A stretch of 64,000 bases of DNA from G965197555 sp965197555 (lineage in GTDB: Bacteria > Chloroflexota > Dehalococcoidia > Lucifugimonadales > UBA3495): NCBI GenBank assembly GCA_965197555.1, contig OZ240213.1, positions 3,286,001-3,350,000 of the forward strand. Reading direction: 5' to 3'. Numbering within the stretch: position 1 is the stretch's first letter; each line of letters opens with the position of its first letter. Under the pieces are notes generated by a model, which was given only the letters and a program-made list of their open reading frames with translations, searched no databases and had not been told where the DNA came from. The translations under genes and the position numbers were made by a program. This document shows, piece after piece, positions 9,498 through 17,523 of the stretch.

Positions 9498-11411
9498 ATG
9501 GGCATCAACTCGCTAACGCACCAGGACGACGGTACCAAAGTCGCGGTTCCCGTTTCTCCAGACGAATGGCGGCAGTGGGTAAGCGCAGGTAGAACCCGGA
9601 ACTGGATGCTGGACGACCCGCTCATAGACTGGTTGCAACTGTACGGCAAAAGCCGCGATTACCTGCTCAAGCAAGAATTGGCCGGCTACGACAAGGAACT
9701 CGACTTCCTTGAGTTTATTTTCGATAAGGGCAGAGAATTCGAGGCCGGCATACTCCGGCTGTTTCAAGGCCAGTACGATGTGACTACGGTCGCCCAGGAC
9801 TACCGGGAAATCAGCAGTCTGGGCAAGGCTGAAGAGACCTTTGAGGCGATGAAGCAAGGTCTGCCCATTATCTACCAAGCCGTATTATGGGACGCCCACA
9901 ATATGACCTACGGCTCGCCCGATTTCCTGGTGCGAAGCGATGTCCTGCGCGAGTTGTTTCCTGAGTCGATTTCGGAACAGGATGCAGCGGTATCCGCGCC
10001 CGGCCTGGGATCAAACGTCTGGCACTACCTTGTGGTGGATACCAAGTTTACGACGCTGCATCTGAACGCCAGCGGCACCGAGTTGGCCAATGGGGGCAGC
10101 GCCCCGGCATATAAGGCACAGGTATATATCTACAACCGGATGTTGGGCCGACTGCAGGATTTCGAGCCGCCCAAATCATATCTGCTGGGGCGTGGCTGGC
10201 AACGGACTCAAGGTGGGGTCACCTATCGCTGTTCCAATGCGATGGAACGGTTGGGGCCGGTTCCCCAGGATGGAACTGTCGCCAACGGAGTTCTCATCGC
10301 AAGCGCCGTGGAAGACGCCCTGCGCTGGATACGAAGGGTTCGCACCGAGGGCAAAGACTGGCAGCTTCTGCCAGAGCCGTCAGTGCCCGAGCTTTATCCG
10401 AATATGAGCAATACTGACGACGCTGACATGATGCTGGAAATCAGCCCCGCCGAACTGGAACCGGGCTTCGGCGAGGAAGAGTCAGGCGGCCGGTGGGTCG
10501 GTGCGAAAAAGTCGGCGGCTAGTGAATTGAAAGAACTGACTCAACTGTGGCAGGTGGGAGTCGGCAAGCGCAAAGAGGCCCAGGTTGCCGGCATCTACCG
10601 GTGGGACGATCCGCAGGTGACACCGGCAGCCTTGGGGGTGAACGGTCCAAAAACCGGTCCTACGCTTGCGCAGTTATTGTCGGTCAACACTGGCGACGGC
10701 TCTTCAGTTCTCCCTTTGCAAATCGAAAAAACCAGGGGCGAATGGCACCCGACACCCGGTGTGGAGTTCTACGTGGACTTCGAGTTTTGCAGCGACCTGA
10801 ACGACGATTTTTCCAAACTGCCGGAGAAGGGAGGGCAACCGATCATCTTTATGATTGGATGCGGACACATGGAAAATGGGGAGTGGCAGTTCAAGTCTCT
10901 GGTCACCGAAAATCTCTCCGCAGAGGAAGAAATCCGCATAATCCAGGAATGGGTTGACCACATGCGGTTGGTCAGAGACAATCTAGACCCCCAAAACGGC
11001 ATTCCGAGGATTTTCCACTGGTCGCACGCTGAACCAACCGTGCTGGACAAGGCTTACAACTCGGCTAAGGCCAGGCATCAGGAGCATGCCGATTGGCCTG
11101 AACTGGGCTGGTACGATTTCTTGACGAAAGTGATGCGGGAGGAGCCTGTGGTGGTCCGGGGCGCGTTGGGTTTTGGCTTGAAGGCGGTGGCCAATGCCTT
11201 GCATTCACACGGCCTCATCGAAACGGACTGGGCCGACAGTCCCATTGACGGGTTGGGGGCGATGGTGGGCGCGTGGCGCTGCGACGAGGAAGCTAGGGAG
11301 CAAGGTGTGCCGATGAGCCAGTTGCCGCTGATGAATGAGGTTGTCCGCTACAATGAAGTTGACTGCAAAGTAATGATGGAAATTGTCCGCTATCTGCGGA
11401 CAAATCATTAA
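9498..11411 (+). CDS. RecB-like PD-(D/E)XK nuclease fused to an RNase H-like exonuclease domain
   Basis: A 637-residue two-domain nuclease. Residues about 30-290 hold a RecB/Cas4-like PD-(D/E)XK core: YGSPDFLVRSD supplies the acidic residue and YLVVDTKFT the D-x-K, followed by AYKAQVYIYNRMLG, the Q-x3-Y helix of RecB nucleases. Residues about 425-637 form a DEDD-type RNase H-like fold (YprB-like): D and E in VEFYVDFEF, a middle FHWSHAEP segment and the final YNEVDCKVMMEIVRYL. The arrangement matches the TM0106-type RecB family. The fold implies nucleic acid trimming; the biological role is unsettled. No helicase or cas gene is nearby. AGAGGT supports the ATG start. Confidence 0.75.
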   Translation: MGINSLTHQDDGTKVAVPVSPDEWRQWVSAGRTRNWMLDDPLIDWLQLYGKSRDYLLKQELAGYDKELDFLEFIFDKGREFEAGILRLFQGQYDVTTVAQDYREISSLGKAEETFEAMKQGLPIIYQAVLWDAHNMTYGSPDFLVRSDVLRELFPESISEQDAAVSAPGLGSNVWHYLVVDTKFTTLHLNASGTELANGGSAPAYKAQVYIYNRMLGRLQDFEPPKSYLLGRGWQRTQGGVTYRCSNAMERLGPVPQDGTVANGVLIASAVEDALRWIRRVRTEGKDWQLLPEPSVPELYPNMSNTDDADMMLEISPAELEPGFGEEESGGRWVGAKKSAASELKELTQLWQVGVGKRKEAQVAGIYRWDDPQVTPAALGVNGPKTGPTLAQLLSVNTGDGSSVLPLQIEKTRGEWHPTPGVEFYVDFEFCSDLNDDFSKLPEKGGQPIIFMIGCGHMENGEWQFKSLVTENLSAEEEIRIIQEWVDHMRLVRDNLDPQNGIPRIFHWSHAEPTVLDKAYNSAKARHQEHADWPELGWYDFLTKVMREEPVVVRGALGFGLKAVANALHSHGLIETDWADSPIDGLGAMVGAWRCDEEAREQGVPMSQLPLMNEVVRYNEVDCKVMMEIVRYLRTNH

Positions 11412-11419
11412 CGAGAAGC

Positions 11420-11454
11420 TCAGGGCGACAGCATGGCTCATCGTGGCGCCCTGA
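11420..11454 (+). terminator. hairpin after the double nuclease gene
   Basis: Perfect 8-bp arms TCAGGGCG (11420-11427) and CGCCCTGA (11447-11454) with a 19-base loop begin nine bases after the nuclease stop, between convergent genes. No U-tract follows on either strand, so termination would need Rho or other factors. Confidence 0.45.
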
Positions 11455-11525
11455 CAGGCAACGGGTGTCGGGAGCCGGATGTCCGGAACCTGCCCCGTGG
11501 TGTTCCATAAACGGGGAGTATGGAC

Positions 11526-13151
11526 TTAAGGGGTATAGGTGCGATAGTAAGGACAACCGGAAAAGTCGGCCCGCAGGGCCCGACCACCGGCCACAGCATG
11601 GAACCGAAGGGTCTCCGGCGAGCGCTGATCTTCACCGATCCGGAACAGGCCGGTGGCCAGAGGTACCAGAGGCTCGTAGCCACCGGTGGGGAAGACCAAC
11701 AGTAGCGTCCCCTTGCGGAGGACTATACGGAAATTGGACAGCCCAGGGTTGTGGGCACGATAGTGCCCAGGGTAGCTCTCCCACTCCTGGGGGTAGTCAA
11801 AGCTCCTCGGTCCTGAGTAGCCGTCGTTGATATACCAGTGGGGACCGTGGAAAGCCTCCACGACCCTGTCGCCATCACGTCCGAACTCAAGCAGGAAGTG
11901 CTCCAAGTCTGGATGCCCCACGTAAAAGCTATCCTCACCACGCCCTTCCAGGGCAATATCCCGCCCTCCGTATTTCAATAGCGATTGTCCACCTTCAGCA
12001 GCGAGGATAAGGGTCTCTCCACCCCCTTGGTACGCGCCGACGTAATCGGCTGCGTTATTCACTAAAGCTGGGTCCGCTGCTGAATGCGCCACGGGGAGTT
12101 CCTCGTTATGCAGCCCAGCCCTCAGGAGCCCGAGTAGGTGCATAGCAATCCCCACCGCCCCGTAGGACTCGACGTATCCGTTGACCAAGACGACAACTCC
12201 CAGACCGTCGTCCACATCCGCGATGATGGCGGCCACATAGCCCGGCGTGCTGCCTGCGTGCCCCAGGTAAGCATGGCCATCGACTTGCGCCATAGTGAGA
12301 CCATACCCGTAGTGAGCGCCACCCCACTGCTGAGTCTGTATCACTGGTTGGGTCATCAGAGCAAAACTCTCGTCAGAGATAACACGCCTTATGGACCCGG
12401 ACCCATGGTTCATGAGCATCCTTAAGTAGGTGGCCATATCCTCGGCAGTGGATGCCTGGCATCCATCCCCCGCTCCGTACTCGCTCCACAGAGCCGGCAC
12501 TATGCCATGGTCGCGGTGCTCCGGCCTATCATCGTAGAAGCTGCGATAGCCTACGGCCGCCCGTTTACGGGTTTCAAAGCTGATCACCGGGTGTGAGTCG
12601 CGCATGCCGAGGAGGTCAAGGACTCGACCTTGTATGACCTCCTGGTAAGGGCGCCCGGCTACCTCTTCCAGAAGGAAGCCCAACGTCTTGTACCCGATGT
12701 TCGAGTAGCGAAAGTGCTCCCCTGGAGGCGCGCCCGTCTTCGTCTCCCTTAGGGCCCATGACTCATAGTAGCCATGAGGCGCTATCTCGGTGCCGCTAAC
12801 CAGCCCGGAAGTATGGCTCATCAAATGATGGGTCGTAATGGGGGCGTAATCGGATTGGACCTGGAACCAGGGTAGGTAGCGGGACACAGGAGAATGGAGG
12901 TCCAATAGACCTTCGTCGCGGAGTTGCATCAGTGCAACGTTGGTGAAGGACTTGCCTATGGAGCCGATTTCGAACATGGAATCGGCCTCTACTGGTGTTT
13001 GGGAAGCTACGTCGGCATACCCGAAGGTGCGCACCCGAAGCACTTCCTCTCGGGTTGTGACTGCGACGGCCATGCCCGGCATATTGGCTTCCCTGATTCT
13101 TAGCTGCGCAAATTGGTCGATTTGCTCGAAAGCCTTCTCAAGACTCGTCAT
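11526..13151 (-). CDS. beta-lactamase-family serine hydrolase
   Basis: A 541-residue class C beta-lactamase/DD-peptidase-like hydrolase. Active-site motifs are SIGK (S-x-x-K, residues about 68-71), YSN (in HFRYSNIGYK, the Y-x-N) and HAG (in YLGHAGSTPGY, equivalent to the KTG box). The C-terminal 200 residues form a second, beta-rich domain common in esterase-like members. No signal peptide is present, which argues for a cytoplasmic esterase or amidase rather than a resistance enzyme. ATG 13151 is used; AGGAGCAAT just upstream is a good ribosome site. Confidence 0.85.
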   Translation of the reverse strand: MTSLEKAFEQIDQFAQLRIREANMPGMAVAVTTREEVLRVRTFGYADVASQTPVEADSMFEIGSIGKSFTNVALMQLRDEGLLDLHSPVSRYLPWFQVQSDYAPITTHHLMSHTSGLVSGTEIAPHGYYESWALRETKTGAPPGEHFRYSNIGYKTLGFLLEEVAGRPYQEVIQGRVLDLLGMRDSHPVISFETRKRAAVGYRSFYDDRPEHRDHGIVPALWSEYGAGDGCQASTAEDMATYLRMLMNHGSGSIRRVISDESFALMTQPVIQTQQWGGAHYGYGLTMAQVDGHAYLGHAGSTPGYVAAIIADVDDGLGVVVLVNGYVESYGAVGIAMHLLGLLRAGLHNEELPVAHSAADPALVNNAADYVGAYQGGGETLILAAEGGQSLLKYGGRDIALEGRGEDSFYVGHPDLEHFLLEFGRDGDRVVEAFHGPHWYINDGYSGPRSFDYPQEWESYPGHYRAHNPGLSNFRIVLRKGTLLLVFPTGGYEPLVPLATGLFRIGEDQRSPETLRFHAVAGGRALRADFSGCPYYRTYTP

Positions 13152-13476
13152 TATTGCTCCTATCCGGTTGGGCTCACCATCATGCCGGCACGAATGATCC
13201 GACTGTACCCCATTTTACCCTTACCCGTATCTGAGCGCTGAGCCCAAGGCAGTGGAAAACAGCGGCTGCCGCTGTTTCTCTTAAGTGTTGTCAGTGAGGG
13301 CCATCACGAAGGGGAAGCTGGCCATACTTTGGTCATCCAAGTCCGGTCTCTGTCCGGAATGAAGTCGCTTACCATTCAGTGATCGGCTCCAATCATTATT
13401 TCGACAGGAGCGTTGGTACTCAAAGTACCCCTCCAGAGTTACAATGGGCGCAATCGAATCATCGGAGGTCAAGGAA
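13152..13476. other. intergenic region between divergent genes, 325 bp
   Basis: Contains the dyad at 13257-13277 described separately. No other gene or RNA is recognised; a short reverse frame at 13281-13487 is not supported. Promoters for both flanking genes should lie here, but no clear -35/-10 pair was found. Confidence 0.35.
13257..13277. promoter_or_regulatory. perfect 10-bp dyad, candidate operator
   Basis: AAACAGCGGC and GCCGCTGTTT are separated by a single T, giving a near-perfect 21-base palindrome in the divergent promoter region of the serine hydrolase and the GlcG-like gene. The short spacer makes a protein-binding site more likely than an RNA hairpin. No regulator gene is adjacent. 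Confidence 0.4.
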
Positions 13477-13902
13477 ATGTTTAACAAAGCAATATTGGGT
13501 ATGGAGCAGTGTCAGGCTGCGATCAATGCAATGATAGCTGAATTCAACAAAGAACCAGGTCGCCGCCCCATAGCTATGGCCATCGTAGACGATAATGGAA
13601 ATCTCCTCAGCTATGCTCAAACCGATGGGTGCCGTGCCTCCACCGGCCGGAACACCATCAGGAAAGCGTACTCCGCCTCCATCGGCGGGATGGACTCGGC
13701 GGCCTACGGAGAGCGGATGAAGACCATTGGCATCAGTTTAACGGAGATGGGTGACCCAATGTTGTTCTCGGGACAAGGTGGAGTCGTGGTCGTTGACCCC
13801 AAGGACGGCGCCGTTCTAGGGGGCGTCGGAGTTGCAGGCCTTCCCACGGGCAAAGCGGACGAGGACATTGCCAGGATTGGCCTTGGCGCAATGAACCTTT
13901 AA
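13477..13902 (+). CDS. GlcG/HbpS-like heme-degrading domain protein
   Basis: A 141-residue protein of the GlcG/HbpS (DUF336) family. The conserved pattern is present: an N-terminal helix, AMAIVDDNGNLLSYAQTDG, then helix NTIRKAYSA, a GGVVVVDPKDGAVLGGVGVAG strand pair and a GKADEDIARIGL end. Known members bind heme or cobalamin or act as small oligomeric accessory proteins in glycolate and diol metabolism. No signal peptide is present. The start is ATG 13477, eight bases after GGAGG; the ATG at 13444 lies upstream of that ribosome site. A hairpin follows the gene. Confidence 0.82.
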   Translation: MFNKAILGMEQCQAAINAMIAEFNKEPGRRPIAMAIVDDNGNLLSYAQTDGCRASTGRNTIRKAYSASIGGMDSAAYGERMKTIGISLTEMGDPMLFSGQGGVVVVDPKDGAVLGGVGVAGLPTGKADEDIARIGLGAMNL

Positions 13903-13957
13903 CTGAAGCAGTAAAATGGGAGCGGCCATTCCCCGCGCCGCTTATTCTAATGCCGAT

Positions 13958-13994
13958 GTGAGTTACTCCCCGGTCATTCTGGGAAGTAACTCAC
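13958..13994 (+). terminator. hairpin after the GlcG-like gene
   Basis: GTGAGTTACT (from 13958) pairs perfectly with AGTAACTCAC (to 13994), and CCC/GGG extends the stem beyond one mismatch. It lies 55 bases after the stop. No run of U follows, so if it is a terminator it is not the classical type; mRNA 3'-end stabilisation is an alternative. Confidence 0.45.
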
Positions 13995-14072
13995 CCATGG
14001 ATGTAGGCCTGAGTGGCGTTGTGTCTCCAGCCCCACAGCAGCTCATGGAATGGTAGCGGTCAAGATGCGCCC

Positions 14073-14546
14073 ATGAATATCTCCAGGACGGTTCTGGGAG
14101 AGCGCGTGACGAGAGGCAGCGCATTGCGGCTAGTGTGTTGCGCTGCCATCTTCGATACCGCGCGGGAGCGGCTACTGCTCACGCGGAGGTCGGACAACGG
14201 GTTGTGGTGTTTGCCCGGAGGGGGAATGGACGCCGGAGAGAGCGCTGCCGAGGCATGCGAGAGGGAAGTGCTGGAAGAAACCGGCCTAACGGTAAAGGTA
14301 GACAAATTGATAGGGGTATACAGCAATCCACACAGAGTGATTGAACACCTTGGAGGAAGGCGTACACAAGGCGTCGCCTTGAATTTCGAGGCCAAAGTTG
14401 TTAGTGGGAAACTCACAATAACCGAAGAGACCACCGGAGTTGGCTACTACTCCCCTGAGGAAATGCAGAGCATGGCTGTGTGGGACCATCATAGGGAGCG
14501 CATCAACGATGCCTTGGCCGGGGTTTCGACGGCCTTTATTCGCTGA
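14073..14546 (+). CDS. Nudix hydrolase
   Basis: A 157-residue Nudix pyrophosphatase. The Nudix box is complete (GGGMDAGE, then SAAEACE, then REVLEETGL), matching G-x5-E-x7-R-E-U-x-E-E-x-G-U. The preceding LLLTRRSDNGLWCLPGG strand is typical of MutT/NudG-like and ADP-ribose pyrophosphatase-like members. ATG 14073 is chosen because the protein aligns naturally with the fold from there; a frame opening at 14013 adds 20 residues of low-complexity character, and neither start has a strong ribosome site. It likely cleaves a nucleoside diphosphate derivative; the exact substrate is not shown. Confidence 0.83.
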   Translation: MNISRTVLGERVTRGSALRLVCCAAIFDTARERLLLTRRSDNGLWCLPGGGMDAGESAAEACEREVLEETGLTVKVDKLIGVYSNPHRVIEHLGGRRTQGVALNFEAKVVSGKLTITEETTGVGYYSPEEMQSMAVWDHHRERINDALAGVSTAFIR

Positions 14547-14709
14547 CACGTCGTGGTTGATTGCAGGACCAACCCCCAACACGAATCGTATCTCACCGGG
14601 CCTGTGTAACATGTTTAACCGGAATATCTATTAATTCGGGGGAGTGGGATACTCAAATGGCCCTGGCCCCTCGACGCCCAACCCACTCGCCTGTTCCAAA
14701 CACGCCAAG

Positions 14710-14729
14710 GGCCAATGTTATAATTGGCC
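14710..14729 (+). promoter_or_regulatory. extended -10 promoter inside an inverted repeat, upstream of selD
   Basis: TGTTATAAT (14716-14724) matches an extended -10 (TGnTATAAT) and lies 31 bases before the selD start. It is enclosed by a perfect inverted repeat GGCCAAT-N6-ATTGGCC (14710-14729), as expected for a repressor operator covering the promoter. A good -35 is absent, as is common with an extended -10. Confidence 0.55.
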
Positions 14730-14754
14730 TCCAACAGTAGGAGGAAATCGTTAG

Positions 14755-15792
14755 ATGACCAGCAAAAAAGTCCGGCTCACTGAACTGTCCCACTGCGCCG
14801 GTTGAGCCGGGAAGCTCAGTCTTGAGGACCTGGTCCGGGTCCTAAAGGAGCTGCCAGTAATCAAGAGTCCCGACCTTTTGGTAGGGACTGGAGACGACGC
14901 GGCCGTCTATAAAATCAACGACCACACCGCCCTGATCTTGACGGTGGACTTTTTCACGCCCATCACCGACGACCCCTTCGAGTTCGGCTCCATCGCGGCG
15001 GCGAACTCTTTCAGTGACGTATACGCTATGGGTGGCAAGCCCTTGCTGGCCCTTAACGTGGTGTGTTTTCCTGCGGACCTAGCCAAAGATTTCCTTGCCG
15101 ATGTCCTCCAGGGCGGTTACGCCAAAGCAGCCGAGGCTGACTGCTTGATCGTGGGAGGTCACACGGTCGACGACGCAGAGCCCAAGTACGGCCTCTCGGT
15201 AGTCGGAACGGTGGAACCAGGTAAGCAGGTGACCAACTCGGGCGCTCAGCCAGGTGACTCCCTTGTGCTTACTAAACCACTGGGCACAGGCATCATAACC
15301 ACGGCTGGCAAACAAGCAACAGTGTCACCCGCTGTGCTGAAAGAGGCAGTGAACGCCATGACCACGCTGAATCGGGCCGCCTCCGAGGCAATGATGAAAG
15401 TAGGAGTCAACGCCTGTACCGACGTTACGGGGTTCGGCCTTACGGGACACCTTTGGTCTATGGTGCGAGGCAGTGGCGTAGGCAGCACGATATACGCCAA
15501 AGATGTGCCCGCCCTGCCCGGTGTGTGGGAGCTTCTTGAAGAAGGGACGGTCCCCGGAGGCACCTTCCGTAACCTCCACGGCGTCGCCGGGTCTGTAACC
15601 TGGCACCCGGAACTAACTGAACAGCAGCAGCTACTCTTGTGCGATGCCCAGACTTCTGGAGGACTGCTTATTTCGGTTCCCAGGGACAGGCTCGATGGAT
15701 TGCTCTCCGAACTACGTAGCGTTACTGTAGCCGCCGCGGTGATAGGAGAAATAACCGAAGGCCCGGTGGGACAAATTCAAGTTTTGCCTTGA
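14755..15792 (+). CDS. selD: selenide, water dikinase, itself a selenoprotein (UGA-encoded Sec17)
   Basis: SelD makes selenophosphate from selenide and ATP for selenocysteine and selenouridine synthesis. The 345-residue frame starts at ATG 14755 after GGAGG and contains TGA at 14803-14805, codon 17, in LSHCAGUAGKL. This is exactly the position of the catalytic Cys17 of E. coli SelD, so the codon must be read as selenocysteine, as in known SelD selenoproteins. The rest is intact: GTGDDAAVY, TVDFFTPITDDPFEFGSIAA with the metal-binding Asp, GGHTVDD, TDVTGFGLTGHL and AQTSGGLLISV. An annotation starting at a later in-frame codon would lose the active site. The host must also encode SelA, SelB, SelC; none is in this window. 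Confidence 0.93.
14826..14842 (+). promoter_or_regulatory. bacterial SECIS-like hairpin in selD
   Basis: Five perfect base pairs GGACC/GGTCC close a seven-base loop TGGTCCG. The loop carries GGUC, as does the apical loop of E. coli fdhF, and its G lies about 27 bases after the UGA, within the spacing known for bacterial SECIS elements recognised by SelB. A second small stem (CTCA/TGAG) lies just before it. Confidence 0.6.
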
Positions 15793-15911
15793 ACTGTCAG
15801 CCCTACGCGGCTCGTTGACACCACTAGTGCCGGAAAGTAACATGCTCAACGGCAGACATCGTCGCCCTATGCGACTAGAGCCGCTGTCCAATCCAAACTG
15901 AGAGGCGCCAG

Positions 15912-16523
15912 TTGAAGAGGCCTGAGCGGATCAAGACAGCACCGGACCAAGGAATGGGCAACCGGGTCCCCCCGGGCCAATTCTTGTCCAACAAATTCCC
16001 GGTGCTGACCTACGGACCCAACCCCAAAATAGATATAGGATCGTGGAATATCCGGGTCTTTGGTCTGGTGAGCCGAGACCTAGAGTTGGATTGGGCTCAA
16101 TTCTCCAAATTACCCTGGGTAACGGTCACAGCCGACTTTCATTGCGTTACCCAGTGGAGCGCCCTAGACATCGCCTGGGAGGGCGTCCCATTCAAGGACC
16201 TGGTGTCATTGGCCGGCGCAAAGCCGGAGGCAAGGTTCGTGATGGTCCACTGCTACGGTGGCTATTCCACCAACCTGCCCCTGGACCTGGCGATGGAAGA
16301 GGGGCTCTTCGCTCACAAACACGGCGGGGCGCCTCTGGAAGAAAGCCACGGCTGGCCACTGCGCTTCGTTGTTCCCAGCCGCTACGGGTGGAAAAGCGCC
16401 AAGTGGGTGAATGGGGTAGAGTTGATCGCGGAGGATGCCCCCGGCTTTTGGGAGCAAAGGGGTTACAACAACAACGCAGACCCCTGGAGAGAGGAGAGGT
16501 TTTGGCCGGAGTTGACCCTTTAG
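15912..16523 (+). CDS. molybdopterin-dependent oxidoreductase (sulfite oxidase fold)
   Basis: A 203-residue protein of the oxidoreductase molybdopterin-binding domain family (SUOX/YedY fold). The molybdenum-ligating Cys is in DFHCVTQWS, and the cofactor region continues with YGGYSTNLPLD, LEESHGWPLRFVVP and the KSAKWVNGVELI end. There is no Tat signal peptide, so unlike YedY/MsrP it should stay in the cytoplasm. The start taken is TTG 15912 after a GAGAGGCG site; an internal ATG sixteen codons on would remove only a basic leader. It lies 120 bp after selD on the same strand but has no UGA codon. Substrate unknown. Confidence 0.8.
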   Translation: MKRPERIKTAPDQGMGNRVPPGQFLSNKFPVLTYGPNPKIDIGSWNIRVFGLVSRDLELDWAQFSKLPWVTVTADFHCVTQWSALDIAWEGVPFKDLVSLAGAKPEARFVMVHCYGGYSTNLPLDLAMEEGLFAHKHGGAPLEESHGWPLRFVVPSRYGWKSAKWVNGVELIAEDAPGFWEQRGYNNNADPWREERFWPELTL

Positions 16524-16618
16524 AATGGGCCACCTCGACTTGATTGCCGTGGAACAATTAGGCTTAAGCTGAAGACCCTCGGTTCTTCCTTCACCGCCTA
16601 GACGCCCGAACCGGCTTG

Positions 16619-16795
16619 TTACGCCGCTCGCTGTTGCTCTTCGCTAGGCGCCCCGCTGGAAACCGCTGCCTCCATCACTGGCTCTTCCACGTCCTTGAGG
16701 TATCCGCACTGAAGGCAACTTAGGTACTTGCCAAATATGTCCTCCGACAGGTACAGGTCTCCACGGCATTTTGGGCAGGTTTTAAACTTGATCAT
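16619..16795 (-). CDS. small zinc-ribbon protein
   Basis: A 58-residue protein beginning MIKFKTCPKCRGDLYLSED, with a second knuckle CLQCGY. The two C-x2-C pairs form a zinc ribbon; the tail is acidic and Ala/Glu-rich. ATG 16795 is preferred since GGAGG lies just upstream; the longer frame to 16876 would add residues without family character. Function unknown; such proteins are common next to regulatory genes in Dehalococcoidia. It is divergent from hspR. Confidence 0.65.
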   Translation of the reverse strand: MIKFKTCPKCRGDLYLSEDIFGKYLSCLQCGYLKDVEEPVMEAAVSSGAPSEEQQRAA

Positions 16796-16929
16796 CTCTG
16801 TCCCGCCTCCGGCCCCAATACGTTTATCTTGGGGTGTGGCATCGTGGTTGACACGATTCATATCAAGTTGTATCATACCTTCAGCGTAACGTCAAGGAAT
16901 CTACCGCAGAGTCGGATTCAAGGAAGCCC

Positions 16930-17427
16930 ATGGATCAGAGACCGAGAAACAGAGTGATCGGCCGGACCAGAATCCCATCTCAAGGACCCCCTCGGCGGCC
17001 GGAGCAAACAACTCTATCCAGAACCCAGACTGGGTCTACGCGGCAAGAGGCCGCCAGCTATGGTGACTCCGAAGAGTTGCTAGCCTTGGAGGGGGTGTAT
17101 ATTATCAGCGTCGCTGCTCGCCTCCTTGAAATGCATCCCCAGACCCTCCGGAAATACGAAAGATTAGGATTGGTCAACCCGGTCCGTACCATAGGGATGC
17201 TGCGCCTGTACTCTCGGGAAGACCTGCGCAAAGTCCGTCTAATTCGCCAACTGGGTGAAATGGGGCTTAATCTAGCTGGCGTGGAGTTCGCCCTCAAAAC
17301 CGTGGACCACCTGCTTGAACTGAAGGACCGATTAACCGCGATGGTGGAGGATGGTCCTTCTAAGAACCTGATTCAACGGGAGATCGACCGGGTATTCGAA
17401 AGCTTGAACCTTCCTACGGACGATTGA
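16930..17427 (+). CDS. hspR: MerR-family heat-shock regulator, HspR-like
   Basis: A 165-residue regulator with a disordered basic N-terminus (about 50 residues) and a MerR winged-helix domain: YIISVAARLLEMHPQTLRKY (helix-turn-helix), then LRLYSREDLRKVRLIRQLGE and a coiled-coil helix. The PQTLRKYERLGLV core and the position directly before grpE-dnaK match HspR, the repressor of dnaK operons in Actinobacteria and Chloroflexota. AAGGA six bases before ATG 16930 supports the start. No exact HspR-binding HAIR sequence was found upstream. The stop codon lies inside the first unit of an 18-bp tandem repeat. Confidence 0.8.
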   Translation: MDQRPRNRVIGRTRIPSQGPPRRPEQTTLSRTQTGSTRQEAASYGDSEELLALEGVYIISVAARLLEMHPQTLRKYERLGLVNPVRTIGMLRLYSREDLRKVRLIRQLGEMGLNLAGVEFALKTVDHLLELKDRLTAMVEDGPSKNLIQREIDRVFESLNLPTDD

Positions 17428-17488
17428 TGCCGCCCGGACGATTGATGCCGCCGGGACGATTGATGCCGCCCGGACGATTGATGCCGCC
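17417..17488 (+). repeat. four tandem copies of an 18-bp unit at the end of hspR
   Basis: The unit CGGACGATTGATGCCGCC occurs at 17417, 17435, 17453 (first base G) and 17471, with no spacer. Unit 1 supplies the last two hspR codons and the TGA stop. Every unit contains TGATG. It fits slippage duplication of the gene's 3' end and fills most of the hspR-grpE spacer. Confidence 0.95.
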
Positions 17489-17523
17489 GGGCATAATCAA
17501 AAGGGTCACTGAAGATTATTCAT

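Noticed and set aside
15793..15911. tRNA-Sec gene after selD
   Set aside because: No long acceptor/T stem or UCA anticodon loop could be drawn.
16878..16929. HspR-binding (HAIR) site upstream of hspR
   Set aside because: Two TCAAGGAA direct repeats occur, but no CTTGAGT-N7-ACTCAAG inverted repeat is present; too weak to call.
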